From: Comamonadaceae bacterium CG12_big_fil_rev_8_21_14_0_65_59_15 | GTDB lineage: Bacteria > Pseudomonadota > Gammaproteobacteria > Burkholderiales > Burkholderiaceae_C | Length of the DNA: 64,000 bases | Direction of reading: 5' to 3' | Assembly (NCBI GenBank): GCA_002786915.1 | Contig: PCUV01000114.1 | Coordinates: 62,974 to 126,973 of the forward strand | The notes under the pieces: generated by a model | The model's input: only the letters and a program-made list of their open reading frames with translations | Database searches by the model: none | What the model was told of the DNA's origin: nothing | Program-made: the position numbers and the translations under genes | Shown: positions 48,140 to 57,048 of the stretch, one piece after another | Layout: each line of letters begins with the position of its first letter | Numbering within the stretch: the stretch's first letter is position 1

Positions 48140-48682
48140 ATGACATCCGGCCCCATTCAAAAACAACCTAGCCAACGTCGCACACTGGTACTTGCAGGCT
48201 TGGGTGTCGCGGCCTCGGCGGGTGCGGCCAGCATTTGGCCCTGGACGGGTAGCAAAGCATATCCGCAGGGTGACCCGATGAGCGTTGATCTGTCTGACTT
48301 GCCTGAGGGCAAACTGCTGACCGTGAATTGGCAAGACAGACCGGTCTGGGTGTTGCGCCGATCGGAGTCCGACCTGGCCTTGCTGACGCAAAAAGACCAT
48401 TTGCTGACTGACGTGTCGTCGCAAGAGTCCGTGCAGCCGCCGGCCTGCCGCAACCCGCAGCGTTCGTTGACGCCTGAGGTTTTTGTCGCAATCGCCTTGT
48501 GCACGCACCGGGGGTGCACGCCCTATCACATGGCCGGGAAAGGGTTTATGTGCCCCTGCCACGCGTCCCAGTTTGACTTGGCAGGGCGGGTGTTTGATGA
48601 CGGGCCGGCACCCGCCAATCTGGTGATCCCAGCTTACCATTTTGCAGCACCAAATCAACTGGTGCTGGGTGAAGATGCCTGA
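48140..48682 (+). CDS. petA: Rieske iron-sulfur protein of the cytochrome bc1 type (orphan copy)
   Basis: 180 residues. The twin-arginine signal is SQRRTLVLAGLGVAASAGAA, and the cluster motifs are CTHRGCTPYH and CPCHASQFD (two Cys, two His, with the disulfide pair). LSDLPEGKLLTVNWQDRPVW precedes. No cytochrome b or c1 gene follows, so this is a solitary copy. The second loop has CHAS instead of the usual CHGS. The start is ATG 48140; the frame before it lacks homology. Confidence 0.88.
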   Translation: MTSGPIQKQPSQRRTLVLAGLGVAASAGAASIWPWTGSKAYPQGDPMSVDLSDLPEGKLLTVNWQDRPVWVLRRSESDLALLTQKDHLLTDVSSQESVQPPACRNPQRSLTPEVFVAIALCTHRGCTPYHMAGKGFMCPCHASQFDLAGRVFDDGPAPANLVIPAYHFAAPNQLVLGEDA

Positions 48683-49369
48683 GTTTGATGATTGATTGGC
48701 GCAAGGGTGCGCTGGTGTTGGATCCATTGACATAGGTCTGATTCAAAACCGGTTATGCGACCTTCTTTGTTTTAACAATGTACGGCGCGGCGACTGGGTC
48801 AGGCGCACGCGGTTTTGGGGCAAAACCACGCGCGAGGTTTGGGTGTCAATGCACGAGTGGTTGTCGGCGCGCGCCTTTCGCTCCAAAGCCCGGTCGCATA
48901 AACCAATCACCACGCCTCAACGGTGTTTGAAATGATAGAAGAGAAAATTTGGAGTGCATATCTGGCGTCGGGTCCGCAGCGGAAAGAGCCGTTCGCCAGT
49001 GCCCGCTGTCGGGCAGCCCAAAAGCCTCATTATGAAAAAAGTTCGTGCGGTATCCGTAGGCTTGACGGTTCCACCATTTCGCGAACCGCGCTGATTACCC
49101 CGTCTTCAATCTGCATCTGGTCGTCGATGAACCAACGGCGAATCATAGCCAAGGCTGACCGGCCGGAAGTCTTTAAATTTAGTCTTGTGATCGACGTGAA
49201 AAGCGCCAATAACCTCCCCCAAAAAATGGCAGAGATTCAAAATCTGGTGGGTGTAGTATCCGCAGGTCTGGCACAGTGAATGCCTCACTTGCTTACATTC
49301 TTCATCAAATTACTCTGCCCCTGTAGCTATGCATGCTACACGGGCAGTATTGCTGCAAAAGGGAATAAG
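48683..49369. other. 687-base stretch with no confident gene; possible relict DNA
   Basis: Short frames exist on both strands but none is convincing. Two pieces look protein-like. On the minus strand 49146-49030 reads MIRRWFIDDQMQIEDGVISA and ends RIPHELFS. On the plus strand the end of a frame at 49168-49279 reads FKFSLVIDVKSANNLPQKMA then IQNLVGVVSAG. They overlap on opposite strands, so at most one is real, and each may be a decayed fragment. No tRNA, terminator or transposase is seen. The base composition is less GC-rich than the flanking petA side. Confidence 0.45.
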
Positions 49370-49714
49370 ATGACTGCAACCCATTACATACGTGGCACGA
49401 TAGCCGTTCGTGTTGAAGGCAAAAACCTGACAATTGACATCACACCTTGCTCTGGCTTTCTATCCCCTGGTAAGTCACCAAATGCAATTGCCTATCCATC
49501 CCCCGATAAAAAGCTCGAACCAATGGAGTCAGCGAATGCCTTGGTCATCGGCCTGGATGCACTGAAATCATGCGAATTGGATGCCCAAATTATCAAGGCC
49601 CACGCGACTGCATTGACTACCATTGCCGGACAGCAAAAGCCAGTCGAACTTCATTTAAAAAATGATGCATCAGGTAAACTGACAATCACTGGTTTTATCT
49701 ACCCCACCCCATAG
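49370..49714 (+). CDS. Small hypothetical protein paired with the SIR2-like gene
   Basis: 114 residues starting MTATHYIRGTIAVRVEGKNL. The middle has SGFLSPGKSPNAIAYPSPDK and the end LHLKNDASGKLTITGFIYPT. It looks like a small beta-rich domain without known motifs. An AAAAGGGA site lies before the ATG at 49370. It ends two bases before the SIR2-like gene, so the two are almost certainly co-transcribed and translationally linked. It might be a sensor, regulator or effector partner. Confidence 0.7.
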   Translation: MTATHYIRGTIAVRVEGKNLTIDITPCSGFLSPGKSPNAIAYPSPDKKLEPMESANALVIGLDALKSCELDAQIIKAHATALTTIAGQQKPVELHLKNDASGKLTITGFIYPTP

Positions 49715-49716
49715 CC

Positions 49717-51396
49717 ATGCGAACCGGGGCTGAAACTGTCATATTCTGGGGTGCAGGTGCTACCGCAAGCTTGGGTATGCGATTGACGCCAGCACAGGCA
49801 TCCGCAATCAGAAACCTGGTTCATCCGGACGACTCGCAGCCGCTGGTTGACCGTGTGACTGCTGCCCTTGTCAGGTCTGGTGCATGGGCCAAGCCGCTGA
49901 CCGACTTGCTGCTAATTCTCGGTGACGACACTGAAAAAATCCATCACATCTCGCCTAATGCACACCTTGCCATGGGCCGCCACTGGAGCGATACCGCTGA
50001 TGAATCTCTGACTGAGCGAATTCACGTACTGCGTGCCTTATATGACTGGCCAGCGCTGAAAGCCGTGGTGGGTGCCTGCCCGGGTTTTGTAGATGGTCAG
50101 CGCTTTCATCTCCAAGATGTTTTTAATCTGATGGACCTTCACGCCCAAAGCTATAACGGCTTCTCCGTGCGGGGTCAGTTTTTGTCGCACCAGCGCCTGA
50201 TAGCGGCACGGCGCGCCCTGCAATTGGTACTCAACACCTTGTTTTTTGTTGACTGGCAAACTGCACTCACCAACAAAGTGTCAGCGCTTGAACAGCATCT
50301 TGGTTTTGCACAGTTACTGACCGAACATCACCAACAGCAAGGTTTGGCACTAGCCGCTGCGGGCAAGTCTTTTGATACCCGTGATTTTTATTTGGGCGAC
50401 ATCGCATTTGTCAGCCTCAACTATGACCCAGTGGCGCTATGGGCGCAGTTCATTGCCAACAAAGAAGCTAATGATCTCAACCCACCTTGCATTGATGTGC
50501 CGCGTGTGCCACTCAAGATATTTCATGACTTTGGCATTTTTATGGCGGTCAGTACCATTGACCCCCAAAATGACCGGAATAAAGCCAAAGAGCGCGTCTG
50601 GTACCCCCTCAATGAGGCATCAGCACAACGCCTGAATGACCGCGATCATTCCAGCCGCCGGGTGCGCATCAACAAGTTTTTGTTTCCCCATGGCTGCCTG
50701 TGTTGGCGTGAGTGCCCGAGTTGCGGCAAGCTCACGGCCTACATGGGAAAGCAATGGCAATTTTTATCACGTGCTTTGATTCCACCGCCACCCTTGCGCG
50801 GGTTTGCGCAGCAAGCCAATCTGCTTGACGAAATTGAACCGGAAACTGACGAAGAGCAACGAGCCTGGGAACGGGGTGAAACAGATGCCCGTGCCTGTGT
50901 TCATTGCGATGCGATGACCTACGCCCATCACACGCAGGCCATCATGCAAAGCAATTTCAAACAAGCCCCACCGTCTTTCATTGAAGAGGTTCAGCGTGAC
51001 TTGCGGGTGGTGACGCAGTCAGCAAACCACATTATTCTGATGGGCTACTCTTTGCCACCGGATGACGTGGCTTACCGTGCCTTTTTTGCTGCCCGCAAAC
51101 AAGTGGCCGATAAAACATCATCAACTTCAACCGGCAAAGTAGTGCGTTGCTCTGTGGTGGTTGGAACGGATTTTGATGACCATTGGTACAACCCAACAGA
51201 AATCACCGAGTTGCTGAAGTCGCCAGACAAGATGAAAACAGGGGAATCGCCGCGCACCACACTGGAAGCGGCGCGTGATATTTTTGGAGTCGACAATGTA
51301 CGGTTTTACGGCTGTGGTATTCCTCAGGTGTTTTGCGATGGGGCCAAGGCATCATCCGTACGACTTCAACAACTCACCAATTGGCGGCGTGATTGA
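49717..51396 (+). CDS. SIR2-like domain protein with zinc module (candidate NADase defence protein)
   Basis: 559 residues. The SIR2 fold is shown by VIFWGAGATASLG (NAD-binding G-A-G, residues 12-16), FVSLNYDPVALW (N235, D237), the catalytic-type FPHG (H325) and ILMGYSLPPDDVAYRAFF (443-457), the typical C-terminal signature of SIR2_2-like bacterial proteins. Right after the HG pair come C327, C329, CPSC (C333, C336) and later CVHC (C394, C397), a zinc module like that of classical sirtuins. Bacterial SIR2-like proteins of this size commonly deplete NAD during phage infection (Thoeris, DSR, SIR2-HerA types). No argonaute, HerA or TIR partner is next to it, only the small upstream gene. Confidence 0.82.
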   Translation: MRTGAETVIFWGAGATASLGMRLTPAQASAIRNLVHPDDSQPLVDRVTAALVRSGAWAKPLTDLLLILGDDTEKIHHISPNAHLAMGRHWSDTADESLTERIHVLRALYDWPALKAVVGACPGFVDGQRFHLQDVFNLMDLHAQSYNGFSVRGQFLSHQRLIAARRALQLVLNTLFFVDWQTALTNKVSALEQHLGFAQLLTEHHQQQGLALAAAGKSFDTRDFYLGDIAFVSLNYDPVALWAQFIANKEANDLNPPCIDVPRVPLKIFHDFGIFMAVSTIDPQNDRNKAKERVWYPLNEASAQRLNDRDHSSRRVRINKFLFPHGCLCWRECPSCGKLTAYMGKQWQFLSRALIPPPPLRGFAQQANLLDEIEPETDEEQRAWERGETDARACVHCDAMTYAHHTQAIMQSNFKQAPPSFIEEVQRDLRVVTQSANHIILMGYSLPPDDVAYRAFFAARKQVADKTSSTSTGKVVRCSVVVGTDFDDHWYNPTEITELLKSPDKMKTGESPRTTLEAARDIFGVDNVRFYGCGIPQVFCDGAKASSVRLQQLTNWRRD

Positions 51397-51443
51397 GTGG
51401 CACTAACCGCATATCGGCACCATATAAATTCATCATCTGAACA

Positions 51444-51740
51444 ATGCACACACCACGCTTTTTACTTGCTTACCCGCTGTATTGTCTTTTTGAAGGGCTA
51501 CATCGGATCGGCGTGTTTTTCTTTTGTGCTGGTTATCAGTCAGCGTCATGGCTTCTGCTGAAGCCATCCCTATCCATGATCCTCAGCCCAGGTTATTGGC
51601 TCGCCAGCAATTGCAAAAAATTGGGATCACGTAGTTGCAGGGCACGCCTGATAGTCAACTACAACCATTGGAACTTGTACCTGAGTATTCTGATTTTTGT
51701 GCTGGTTGTTGATCTTCATACCTACCTTTTTGCTCTCTAA
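51444..51740 (+). CDS. Possible small membrane protein
   Basis: 98 residues with a C-terminal membrane segment (WNLYLSILIFVLVVDLHTYL) and an N-terminal hydrophobic stretch (LYCLFEGLHRIGVFFFCAGY). The start ATG has no clear ribosome site. It follows the SIR2-like gene by 47 bases in the same direction. I recognise no family; it may be spurious. Confidence 0.35.
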   Translation: MHTPRFLLAYPLYCLFEGLHRIGVFFFCAGYQSASWLLLKPSLSMILSPGYWLASNCKKLGSRSCRARLIVNYNHWNLYLSILIFVLVVDLHTYLFAL

Positions 51741-51826
51741 ACTAACAGGGGTAGGTGTAGCAGTTCATTCTGGCACGGGGGGTTTACGCAGCGGATTCAT
51801 GCGAATTTGTTGGGCTATCGAAATCC

Positions 51827-52045
51827 ATGCTGGCCTCACTGTATGTGGGCACAATGACGAACGTTCCCGATGTCGCCAAGAGCCTCACATTTCCTCACTT
51901 GGTGTTTCTGCAAGTCTTTTCAACATTGAGTTTGATTGTGCTGAGTATTGCTGGTTACCTCGCGAAAACGAAGTCAGAAACGAAGTGGCTTGAATTGAAA
52001 GTAACGATGAACAAACATAAAAAGGGGAGCCGCCATGTCTGGTGA
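51827..52045 (+). CDS. Possible small membrane protein or gene remnant
   Basis: 72 residues with one membrane segment (LVFLQVFSTLSLIVLSIAGY) and a basic tail. The frame stays open upstream to 51761 (VYAADSCEFVGLSKS), suggesting a truncated larger gene. No ribosome site is visible. It overlaps the start of the large surface protein by 11 bases. Confidence 0.28.
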   Translation: MLASLYVGTMTNVPDVAKSLTFPHLVFLQVFSTLSLIVLSIAGYLAKTKSETKWLELKVTMNKHKKGSRHVW

Positions 52046-55000
52046 GTTTTTTGACAACTGCAAACGTTTTGACGCACGTATCAAGACGCACTTTGGTACG
52101 CTGTTGCGCTGGGTGATTTTGGCCCTGGTGATGCTGGGTGTGGCCAGTCCGGCGATGGCGGCGAAAACCTATACGGACAATGGCGATGGCACGGTGACTG
52201 ACCCAACCACTGGATTGCAGTGGATGCGCTGTTCGATGGGGCAGACTTGGGATGGGGTCAATTCCACCTGCACCGGCACGGCCAGCACCTATACCTTTGA
52301 TCAGGCCAATGCGCTGACGGGAACGGTGACGTTTGCGGGGCAGAGTGATTGGCGGGTGCCCAATATTCGGGAGTTGCAGACAATTGTGGATCTGTCGGTT
52401 TATAACCCGGCAATTGATTTAGTGGCTTTTCCGGCTACACCAAGTTCGAACTATTGGTCGAGTTTGCCCCTCACCTATTATTCGTACAACGCGTGGGGCA
52501 TAGGCTTCTACTTTGGCAACGGCACTATCTACAGCCGCAGCGGCGGCCTCCTCGCGGTTCGGCTAGTGCGTGCCGGTCAGTCTTTGGGCATCTTGGATGT
52601 CGCCCGACCCAGCATCAGCTACGTCGATCAAGGGGATGGCACAGTCACGCACACCCCAACCCGATTAATGTGGCAGCGCTGTGCCTTAGGACAAACCTGG
52701 ACTGGCAGTACTTGCAGTGGCAGTGCAAGCATTCATCCCTGGGATGTTGCAAACGCGCTGACCGGCAATTTCGCGGCTCACAGCGACTGGCGCTTACCCA
52801 CATCGGATGAATTGCTAAGTTTGGTGGATTACAGCAAGATCAGCCCCGCTATCGATACGACATTGTTTCCGGGCACGCCCAGTTCCGTCTTTTGGTCTGG
52901 TTCAGCCTACGCCATCGATTCGGGCACCGCATGGGGCGTTCAATTTAATGGTGGTTACGCCAACGGCAGCGACCGTAGCGCCAGCAACGCGGTTCGGCTG
53001 GTACGCGCTGGACAGTGTTTTGGTCCTTTGGCCTTGGCTATCGGCCAAACTGGTACAGGTCAAATCGCCAGCAGCTTAAGCACAGGTAGTAACACCTCCA
53101 CTAAATGCGATACCGTCACCGGTGCGACGGGTTACTTCGCTGACGATGTAGTCACCTTGTCCGCCAACCCCGTCGCCAATCTGATCGCCTGGGGTGGTGC
53201 GTGCGCCAGCTCTGGAAACGCCGCCACCTGTACCGTCACCATGGATGCCGCAAAAGCTGTCACTGCCTCCTTCAAAGTCACCGGGTTGGTCAGTGGCCTG
53301 CCTACTAAACTGAACTTTGCTTTACTGAACAAAGGTAGTACCAGCACAGCGCAAAGCGTGAGCTTGACCAACACCGGCACGGCCGCATTGGCCATCAGCA
53401 GCATCGTCACTACGGGTGACTTCTCTGTCACAAACAACTGCGGTAGCGGCTTGGGTGTGGCGGGGTTTTGCGCGCTGAATGTGAGCTTCAGCCCAACAGC
53501 CACCGGCGCCCGCACGGGCACGCTCACCATCACCAGCAACGCCCCAGGTAGTCCGCACACGATTAATCTCAGTGGGTCGGGGCAAGGGGCTGTGGCATCT
53601 CTGACTGGTTCTATTGGCGCTACGCCACCATCTGGTTTTGGCAGTTTCTTCAGCAACACCAACATGGGAGCAAGTAGCGCACGGACGTTCACACTGACCA
53701 ATGCCGGTGGTGAAATTCTCAACATCAGTGGCATCAGCATCAGTGGTGACTTTGCCAAGTCCACAACATGCGGCAGTACTTTGGACCTAGCGGCAAATTG
53801 CACGATCACCGTTACTTTTTCACCCGCTGCGGCCGGGACGCGTACGGGTAGTTTGGTGATCAACAGCGACTCTGCTAAAGGTGCTTTCACGAATTCTGGC
53901 AATGGCACCATTACGCTTGGCTTGAGTGGTACTGGCGTTGCAGTACCGGTCGTTTCGCTTAGCACAACCTCATTGAGCTACGTGGCACAAACTATTGGTA
54001 TTAGCAGTGTGGCGCAAGTCGTCAAACTCACCAACAGCGGTGGTGCTGCTCTTAGTCTGGGTAGCGTCAGCGCCAGCGGCGATTTTGCGGTGACGAATAA
54101 CTGCGGTGCGGGTTTGGGTGCGGGTGGTTTCTGTGATCTGAGCGTAACTTTCTCACCCACAGCGGCAGGCAACCGGGTTGGCACAGTCACCATTTCTGAC
54201 AATGCCACCGGCAGCCCGCACAGCATCAGTTTGAGCGGTGTGGGCGATGCCTTAGCACAAACCATCAGCTTGGGTGCTGCGCCTACCTTGGTGGTTGGTG
54301 GCAGCGGTATAGTCGCTGCGATGTCAAGCTCGGGCTTAAGCGTTACTTTTGGCACCAGCACCAGTGCGATATGTTCGGTCGCGGGTGCCACAGTGACCGG
54401 TTTGGCGGCTGGAGATTGCGTGGTAACGGCCAATCAAAGCGGCAACACTACTTATGCAGCCGCTCCGCAATCTACACAAATCATAGCAGTCAGCGCAGGT
54501 GCACAAAGCGTTAACTTCGGTTTGGCACCTACACTTTTCGTCGGTGGAACTAGCACGCTAACGGCAATTGGTGGCGCGTCTGGCAACCCGGTGATGTTCG
54601 CTTCCACCACGCCAGCCGTCTGCACAGTCGGCGGCACCAACGGCAGCACGGTCACCGCTTTGGCCGCTGGCAATTGCGTGATCGCCGCCAACCAGGCCGC
54701 AAGCACCAACTACACCGCTGCCTCGCAAGCTACCCTAACCATAGCTGTCAGCGCAGGTGCACAAAGCGTTACGTTCGGTTTGGCACCCACACTGGTGGTG
54801 GGAGGCACGGGCACCGTCAGTGCCACGGGCGGTGCGTCGGGTAACCCAGTCACTTTGACATCAACTACACCTTCTGTTTGTACGGTCAGTGGTACGGCGG
54901 TGACGGTTTTGCTGGCGGGCAATTGCACGATTGCCGCCAACCAGGCGGGTAACGCCAACTACACTGCAGCACCGCAAACCACACAAACCATTGCTGTTGG

Positions 55001-56771
55001 CGCAGGTGCGCAAAACATCAGCTTTGGTTTTGCACCGACGCTGGCGGTGGGCGCAACTGGCACGGTGGGCGCAACTGGTGGCTTGTCTGGAAACCCGGTG
55101 ACGTTCACGTCCACCACATTGCTGATCTGCACGGTCGCTGGCACTAATGGCAGCACGGTCACGGCGCTGACCGCTGGCAACTGCGTGATTTCCGCTAACC
55201 AAGCCGCGAGCGCCAACTACACCGCAGCGCCCCAGACTACACAAACCATAGCTGTCAGCGCAGGCACGCAAAGCGTCAGCTTCGGTTTTGCCCCTGCACT
55301 TTCGGTCGGCGGTAGTGGCACAGTGACGGCAACCGGTGGCGCTTCTGGCAACGCGGTCACATTCACCACCACCACGCCAACGATCTGCACGGTGGCAGGT
55401 ACCAACGGCAGCACGGTGACGGCGTTGGCCGCTGGCAGTTGCGTCATCGCCGCGAATCAGGCTGGTAACGCCAACTACACCGCTGCGCCCCAGACTACCC
55501 AAACCATAGCTGTCAGCGCAGGCACGCAAAGCGTTAGCTTCGGATCGGCACCAACGCTGGTGGTTGGTGGAACTGGCACGGTGAGTGCTACTGGTGGTGC
55601 GTCAGGCAACCCAATCACCTTTACATCAACCACGCCTACTGTTTGCTCGGTTAGTGGTACGACGGTGACAGTTTTGCTGGCAGGCAATTGCACGATTGCT
55701 GCCAATCAGGCAGGCAATGCGAACTACAGCGCAGCAGTCCAGACCACACAATCTATTGGCGTTGGACAAGCCAGTCTTGTGCTGTTGCAGGGCTGGAACC
55801 TGCTGGGGAACGCGACCAATAGTCCAGTAACGGTTTCGGCACAGTTTTCTGATCCAGCGGTGGTCACCACCGTCTGGAAGTGGGATACCGCAGCACTTGG
55901 CTGGCAGTTTTACGCGCCAACAATGACGGCCGCAGAGTTGCAAAACTATGCCAGCGGCAAAGGTTATGGTGTGCTGACTGCTATCAACCCAGGTGAAGGC
56001 TTTTGGGTAAATGCCAAGGTCAACGCTACTTTGGCAGCGTTTTCTGGCACTGCATTTAATTTAAGTGCGGAGCAATTGGTAAAGGGTTGGAATCTGGTCG
56101 CTACGGCGGCAGATGCGACACCCGCAGCCTTTAATTTGTCACTGACAGACCCGCTGATAGCGCCACCCACCGTTGGCGCAGTACCGATTAACCTGACCAC
56201 ACTGTGGGCTTGGGACAACCTGCAAGGCAAATGGTATTTTTATGCCCCCAACCTTGAAGGCCAAGGCGGTACAGCGCTGTTTGACTACATTGCCAGCAAG
56301 GGCTACCTTGATTTCACCACCACAAACAAAACGCTGGGCAACGGCATCGGTTTCTGGGTGAATAGCCCCATCAGTCCCAGCGTGCCAGTTAGTGGCAAAA
56401 CCGTCATGGAGTCTGAGTACAACGATGCGCTTGCATTTGCCACACCGTTCGACTTAACCGACATACTGACAGGTAGTCTTGCCAATGCTGCTGATGTTGA
56501 TTGGTTCAAGGTACCCATTAGCACCGGCGGCATGGTCAGCGTAACCTTTGACAGCTCACCGATGACATTTGGGATGTGGAATGTGAGTTGGTACGCCCCA
56601 GACATGACCATCATGTCGGGCAGAAACATCGGGGCATCCATCGGTGGCGCAAAGCTCACATATCAATTCCCTGCCTTCCAGCTCGGAACTTACACGTTGA
56701 GAGTGCAGGCAAGTAATTCGACCTTTTATAACGGCGGTGGATACTTTGTGACTGTCGTACCGGTGCCTTGA
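52035..56771 (+). CDS. Large exported multi-domain surface protein
   Basis: 1578 residues. A signal segment (WVILALVMLGVASPAMA) ends near residue 42. Two DUF1566 lectin-like domains follow (about 44-180 and 190-325; DNGDGTVTDPTTGLQWMRC, SDWRVPNIRELQTIVD). Next comes a repeat with paired cysteines (WGGACASSGNAATCTVTMDA), then three choice-of-anchor D / ASH-like domains (about 420-735; GFCALNVSFSPTATGARTGT). Six tandem repeats of 82-86 residues span 740-1242. Two WNLLGN/WNLVAT units (1245-1465) and a C-terminal PPC-like domain (1470-1578; ESEYNDALAFATPFD) end the protein. GGGAG precedes the ATG. It is probably a cell-surface or secreted adhesin-like protein; no enzyme domain is visible. Confidence 0.85.
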   Translation: MSGEFFDNCKRFDARIKTHFGTLLRWVILALVMLGVASPAMAAKTYTDNGDGTVTDPTTGLQWMRCSMGQTWDGVNSTCTGTASTYTFDQANALTGTVTFAGQSDWRVPNIRELQTIVDLSVYNPAIDLVAFPATPSSNYWSSLPLTYYSYNAWGIGFYFGNGTIYSRSGGLLAVRLVRAGQSLGILDVARPSISYVDQGDGTVTHTPTRLMWQRCALGQTWTGSTCSGSASIHPWDVANALTGNFAAHSDWRLPTSDELLSLVDYSKISPAIDTTLFPGTPSSVFWSGSAYAIDSGTAWGVQFNGGYANGSDRSASNAVRLVRAGQCFGPLALAIGQTGTGQIASSLSTGSNTSTKCDTVTGATGYFADDVVTLSANPVANLIAWGGACASSGNAATCTVTMDAAKAVTASFKVTGLVSGLPTKLNFALLNKGSTSTAQSVSLTNTGTAALAISSIVTTGDFSVTNNCGSGLGVAGFCALNVSFSPTATGARTGTLTITSNAPGSPHTINLSGSGQGAVASLTGSIGATPPSGFGSFFSNTNMGASSARTFTLTNAGGEILNISGISISGDFAKSTTCGSTLDLAANCTITVTFSPAAAGTRTGSLVINSDSAKGAFTNSGNGTITLGLSGTGVAVPVVSLSTTSLSYVAQTIGISSVAQVVKLTNSGGAALSLGSVSASGDFAVTNNCGAGLGAGGFCDLSVTFSPTAAGNRVGTVTISDNATGSPHSISLSGVGDALAQTISLGAAPTLVVGGSGIVAAMSSSGLSVTFGTSTSAICSVAGATVTGLAAGDCVVTANQSGNTTYAAAPQSTQIIAVSAGAQSVNFGLAPTLFVGGTSTLTAIGGASGNPVMFASTTPAVCTVGGTNGSTVTALAAGNCVIAANQAASTNYTAASQATLTIAVSAGAQSVTFGLAPTLVVGGTGTVSATGGASGNPVTLTSTTPSVCTVSGTAVTVLLAGNCTIAANQAGNANYTAAPQTTQTIAVGAGAQNISFGFAPTLAVGATGTVGATGGLSGNPVTFTSTTLLICTVAGTNGSTVTALTAGNCVISANQAASANYTAAPQTTQTIAVSAGTQSVSFGFAPALSVGGSGTVTATGGASGNAVTFTTTTPTICTVAGTNGSTVTALAAGSCVIAANQAGNANYTAAPQTTQTIAVSAGTQSVSFGSAPTLVVGGTGTVSATGGASGNPITFTSTTPTVCSVSGTTVTVLLAGNCTIAANQAGNANYSAAVQTTQSIGVGQASLVLLQGWNLLGNATNSPVTVSAQFSDPAVVTTVWKWDTAALGWQFYAPTMTAAELQNYASGKGYGVLTAINPGEGFWVNAKVNATLAAFSGTAFNLSAEQLVKGWNLVATAADATPAAFNLSLTDPLIAPPTVGAVPINLTTLWAWDNLQGKWYFYAPNLEGQGGTALFDYIASKGYLDFTTTNKTLGNGIGFWVNSPISPSVPVSGKTVMESEYNDALAFATPFDLTDILTGSLANAADVDWFKVPISTGGMVSVTFDSSPMTFGMWNVSWYAPDMTIMSGRNIGASIGGAKLTYQFPAFQLGTYTLRVQASNSTFYNGGGYFVTVVPVP
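54255..55760 (+). repeat. Six tandem coding repeats of 246-258 bp
   Basis: Units begin at about 54255, 54501, 54759, 55008, 55266 and 55524 (spacings 246, 258, 249, 258, 258). Each encodes a segment like SAGAQSVTFGLAPTLVVGG ... CTVAGTNGSTVTAL ... NANYTAAPQTTQTIAV. Neighbouring units are very similar in DNA, implying recent duplication or gene conversion, and unit number may vary between strains. Confidence 0.9.
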
Positions 56772-56989
56772 TACGCGAACGCATCGTCGGGCGTGTTGAA
56801 TTAAGGTGCTGTTTCATCTGCCAGTTGCCGACAGGACATGTCTGGATAGCCGGTTTGGAGGAAGCACTTCTCTTGACTGGCTGACTTCCTTCAGCCTTTA
56901 AAAGTCCTGCGTTTTGCTCCAAAGCAAACCATGAAAATTGCCTCTTCGACCAGTGGTGTGCGCTTCGGGCAACGCGGGGTTCACCCTAT

Positions 56990-57018
56990 TCATACAATAA
57001 AAAAAATCGTCATACAAT
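56990..57018 (+). promoter_or_regulatory. Direct repeat TCATACAAT upstream of cbiM
   Basis: TCATACAAT occurs at 56990-56998 and 57010-57018, 20 bases apart, 31 bases before the ATG. TACAAT within each could serve as a -10. A metal-responsive repressor site is possible; TCATAC resembles a NikR half-site, but both copies point the same way. No cobalamin riboswitch was seen. Confidence 0.4.
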
Positions 57019-57048
57019 GGATTTCCTTTGATTGCCCAAGGATTCATC

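Noticed and set aside
48923..49279. 118-codon frame as a gene
   Set aside because: Composition is unlike a protein in its first two thirds; only the last 35 codons look protein-like, so it is recorded as possible relict DNA.
51697..51993. 98-codon frame overlapping the two small membrane ORFs
   Set aside because: Cysteine- and histidine-rich without pattern; out of frame with the more plausible 51827 frame.
53132..55943. Several minus-strand frames of 76-277 codons within the surface protein
   Set aside because: They arise from the repeated coding units and have no independent signals.
56772..57048. Cobalamin riboswitch before cbiM
   Set aside because: No B12-box-like sequence or adequate length of structured leader; only a short direct repeat.
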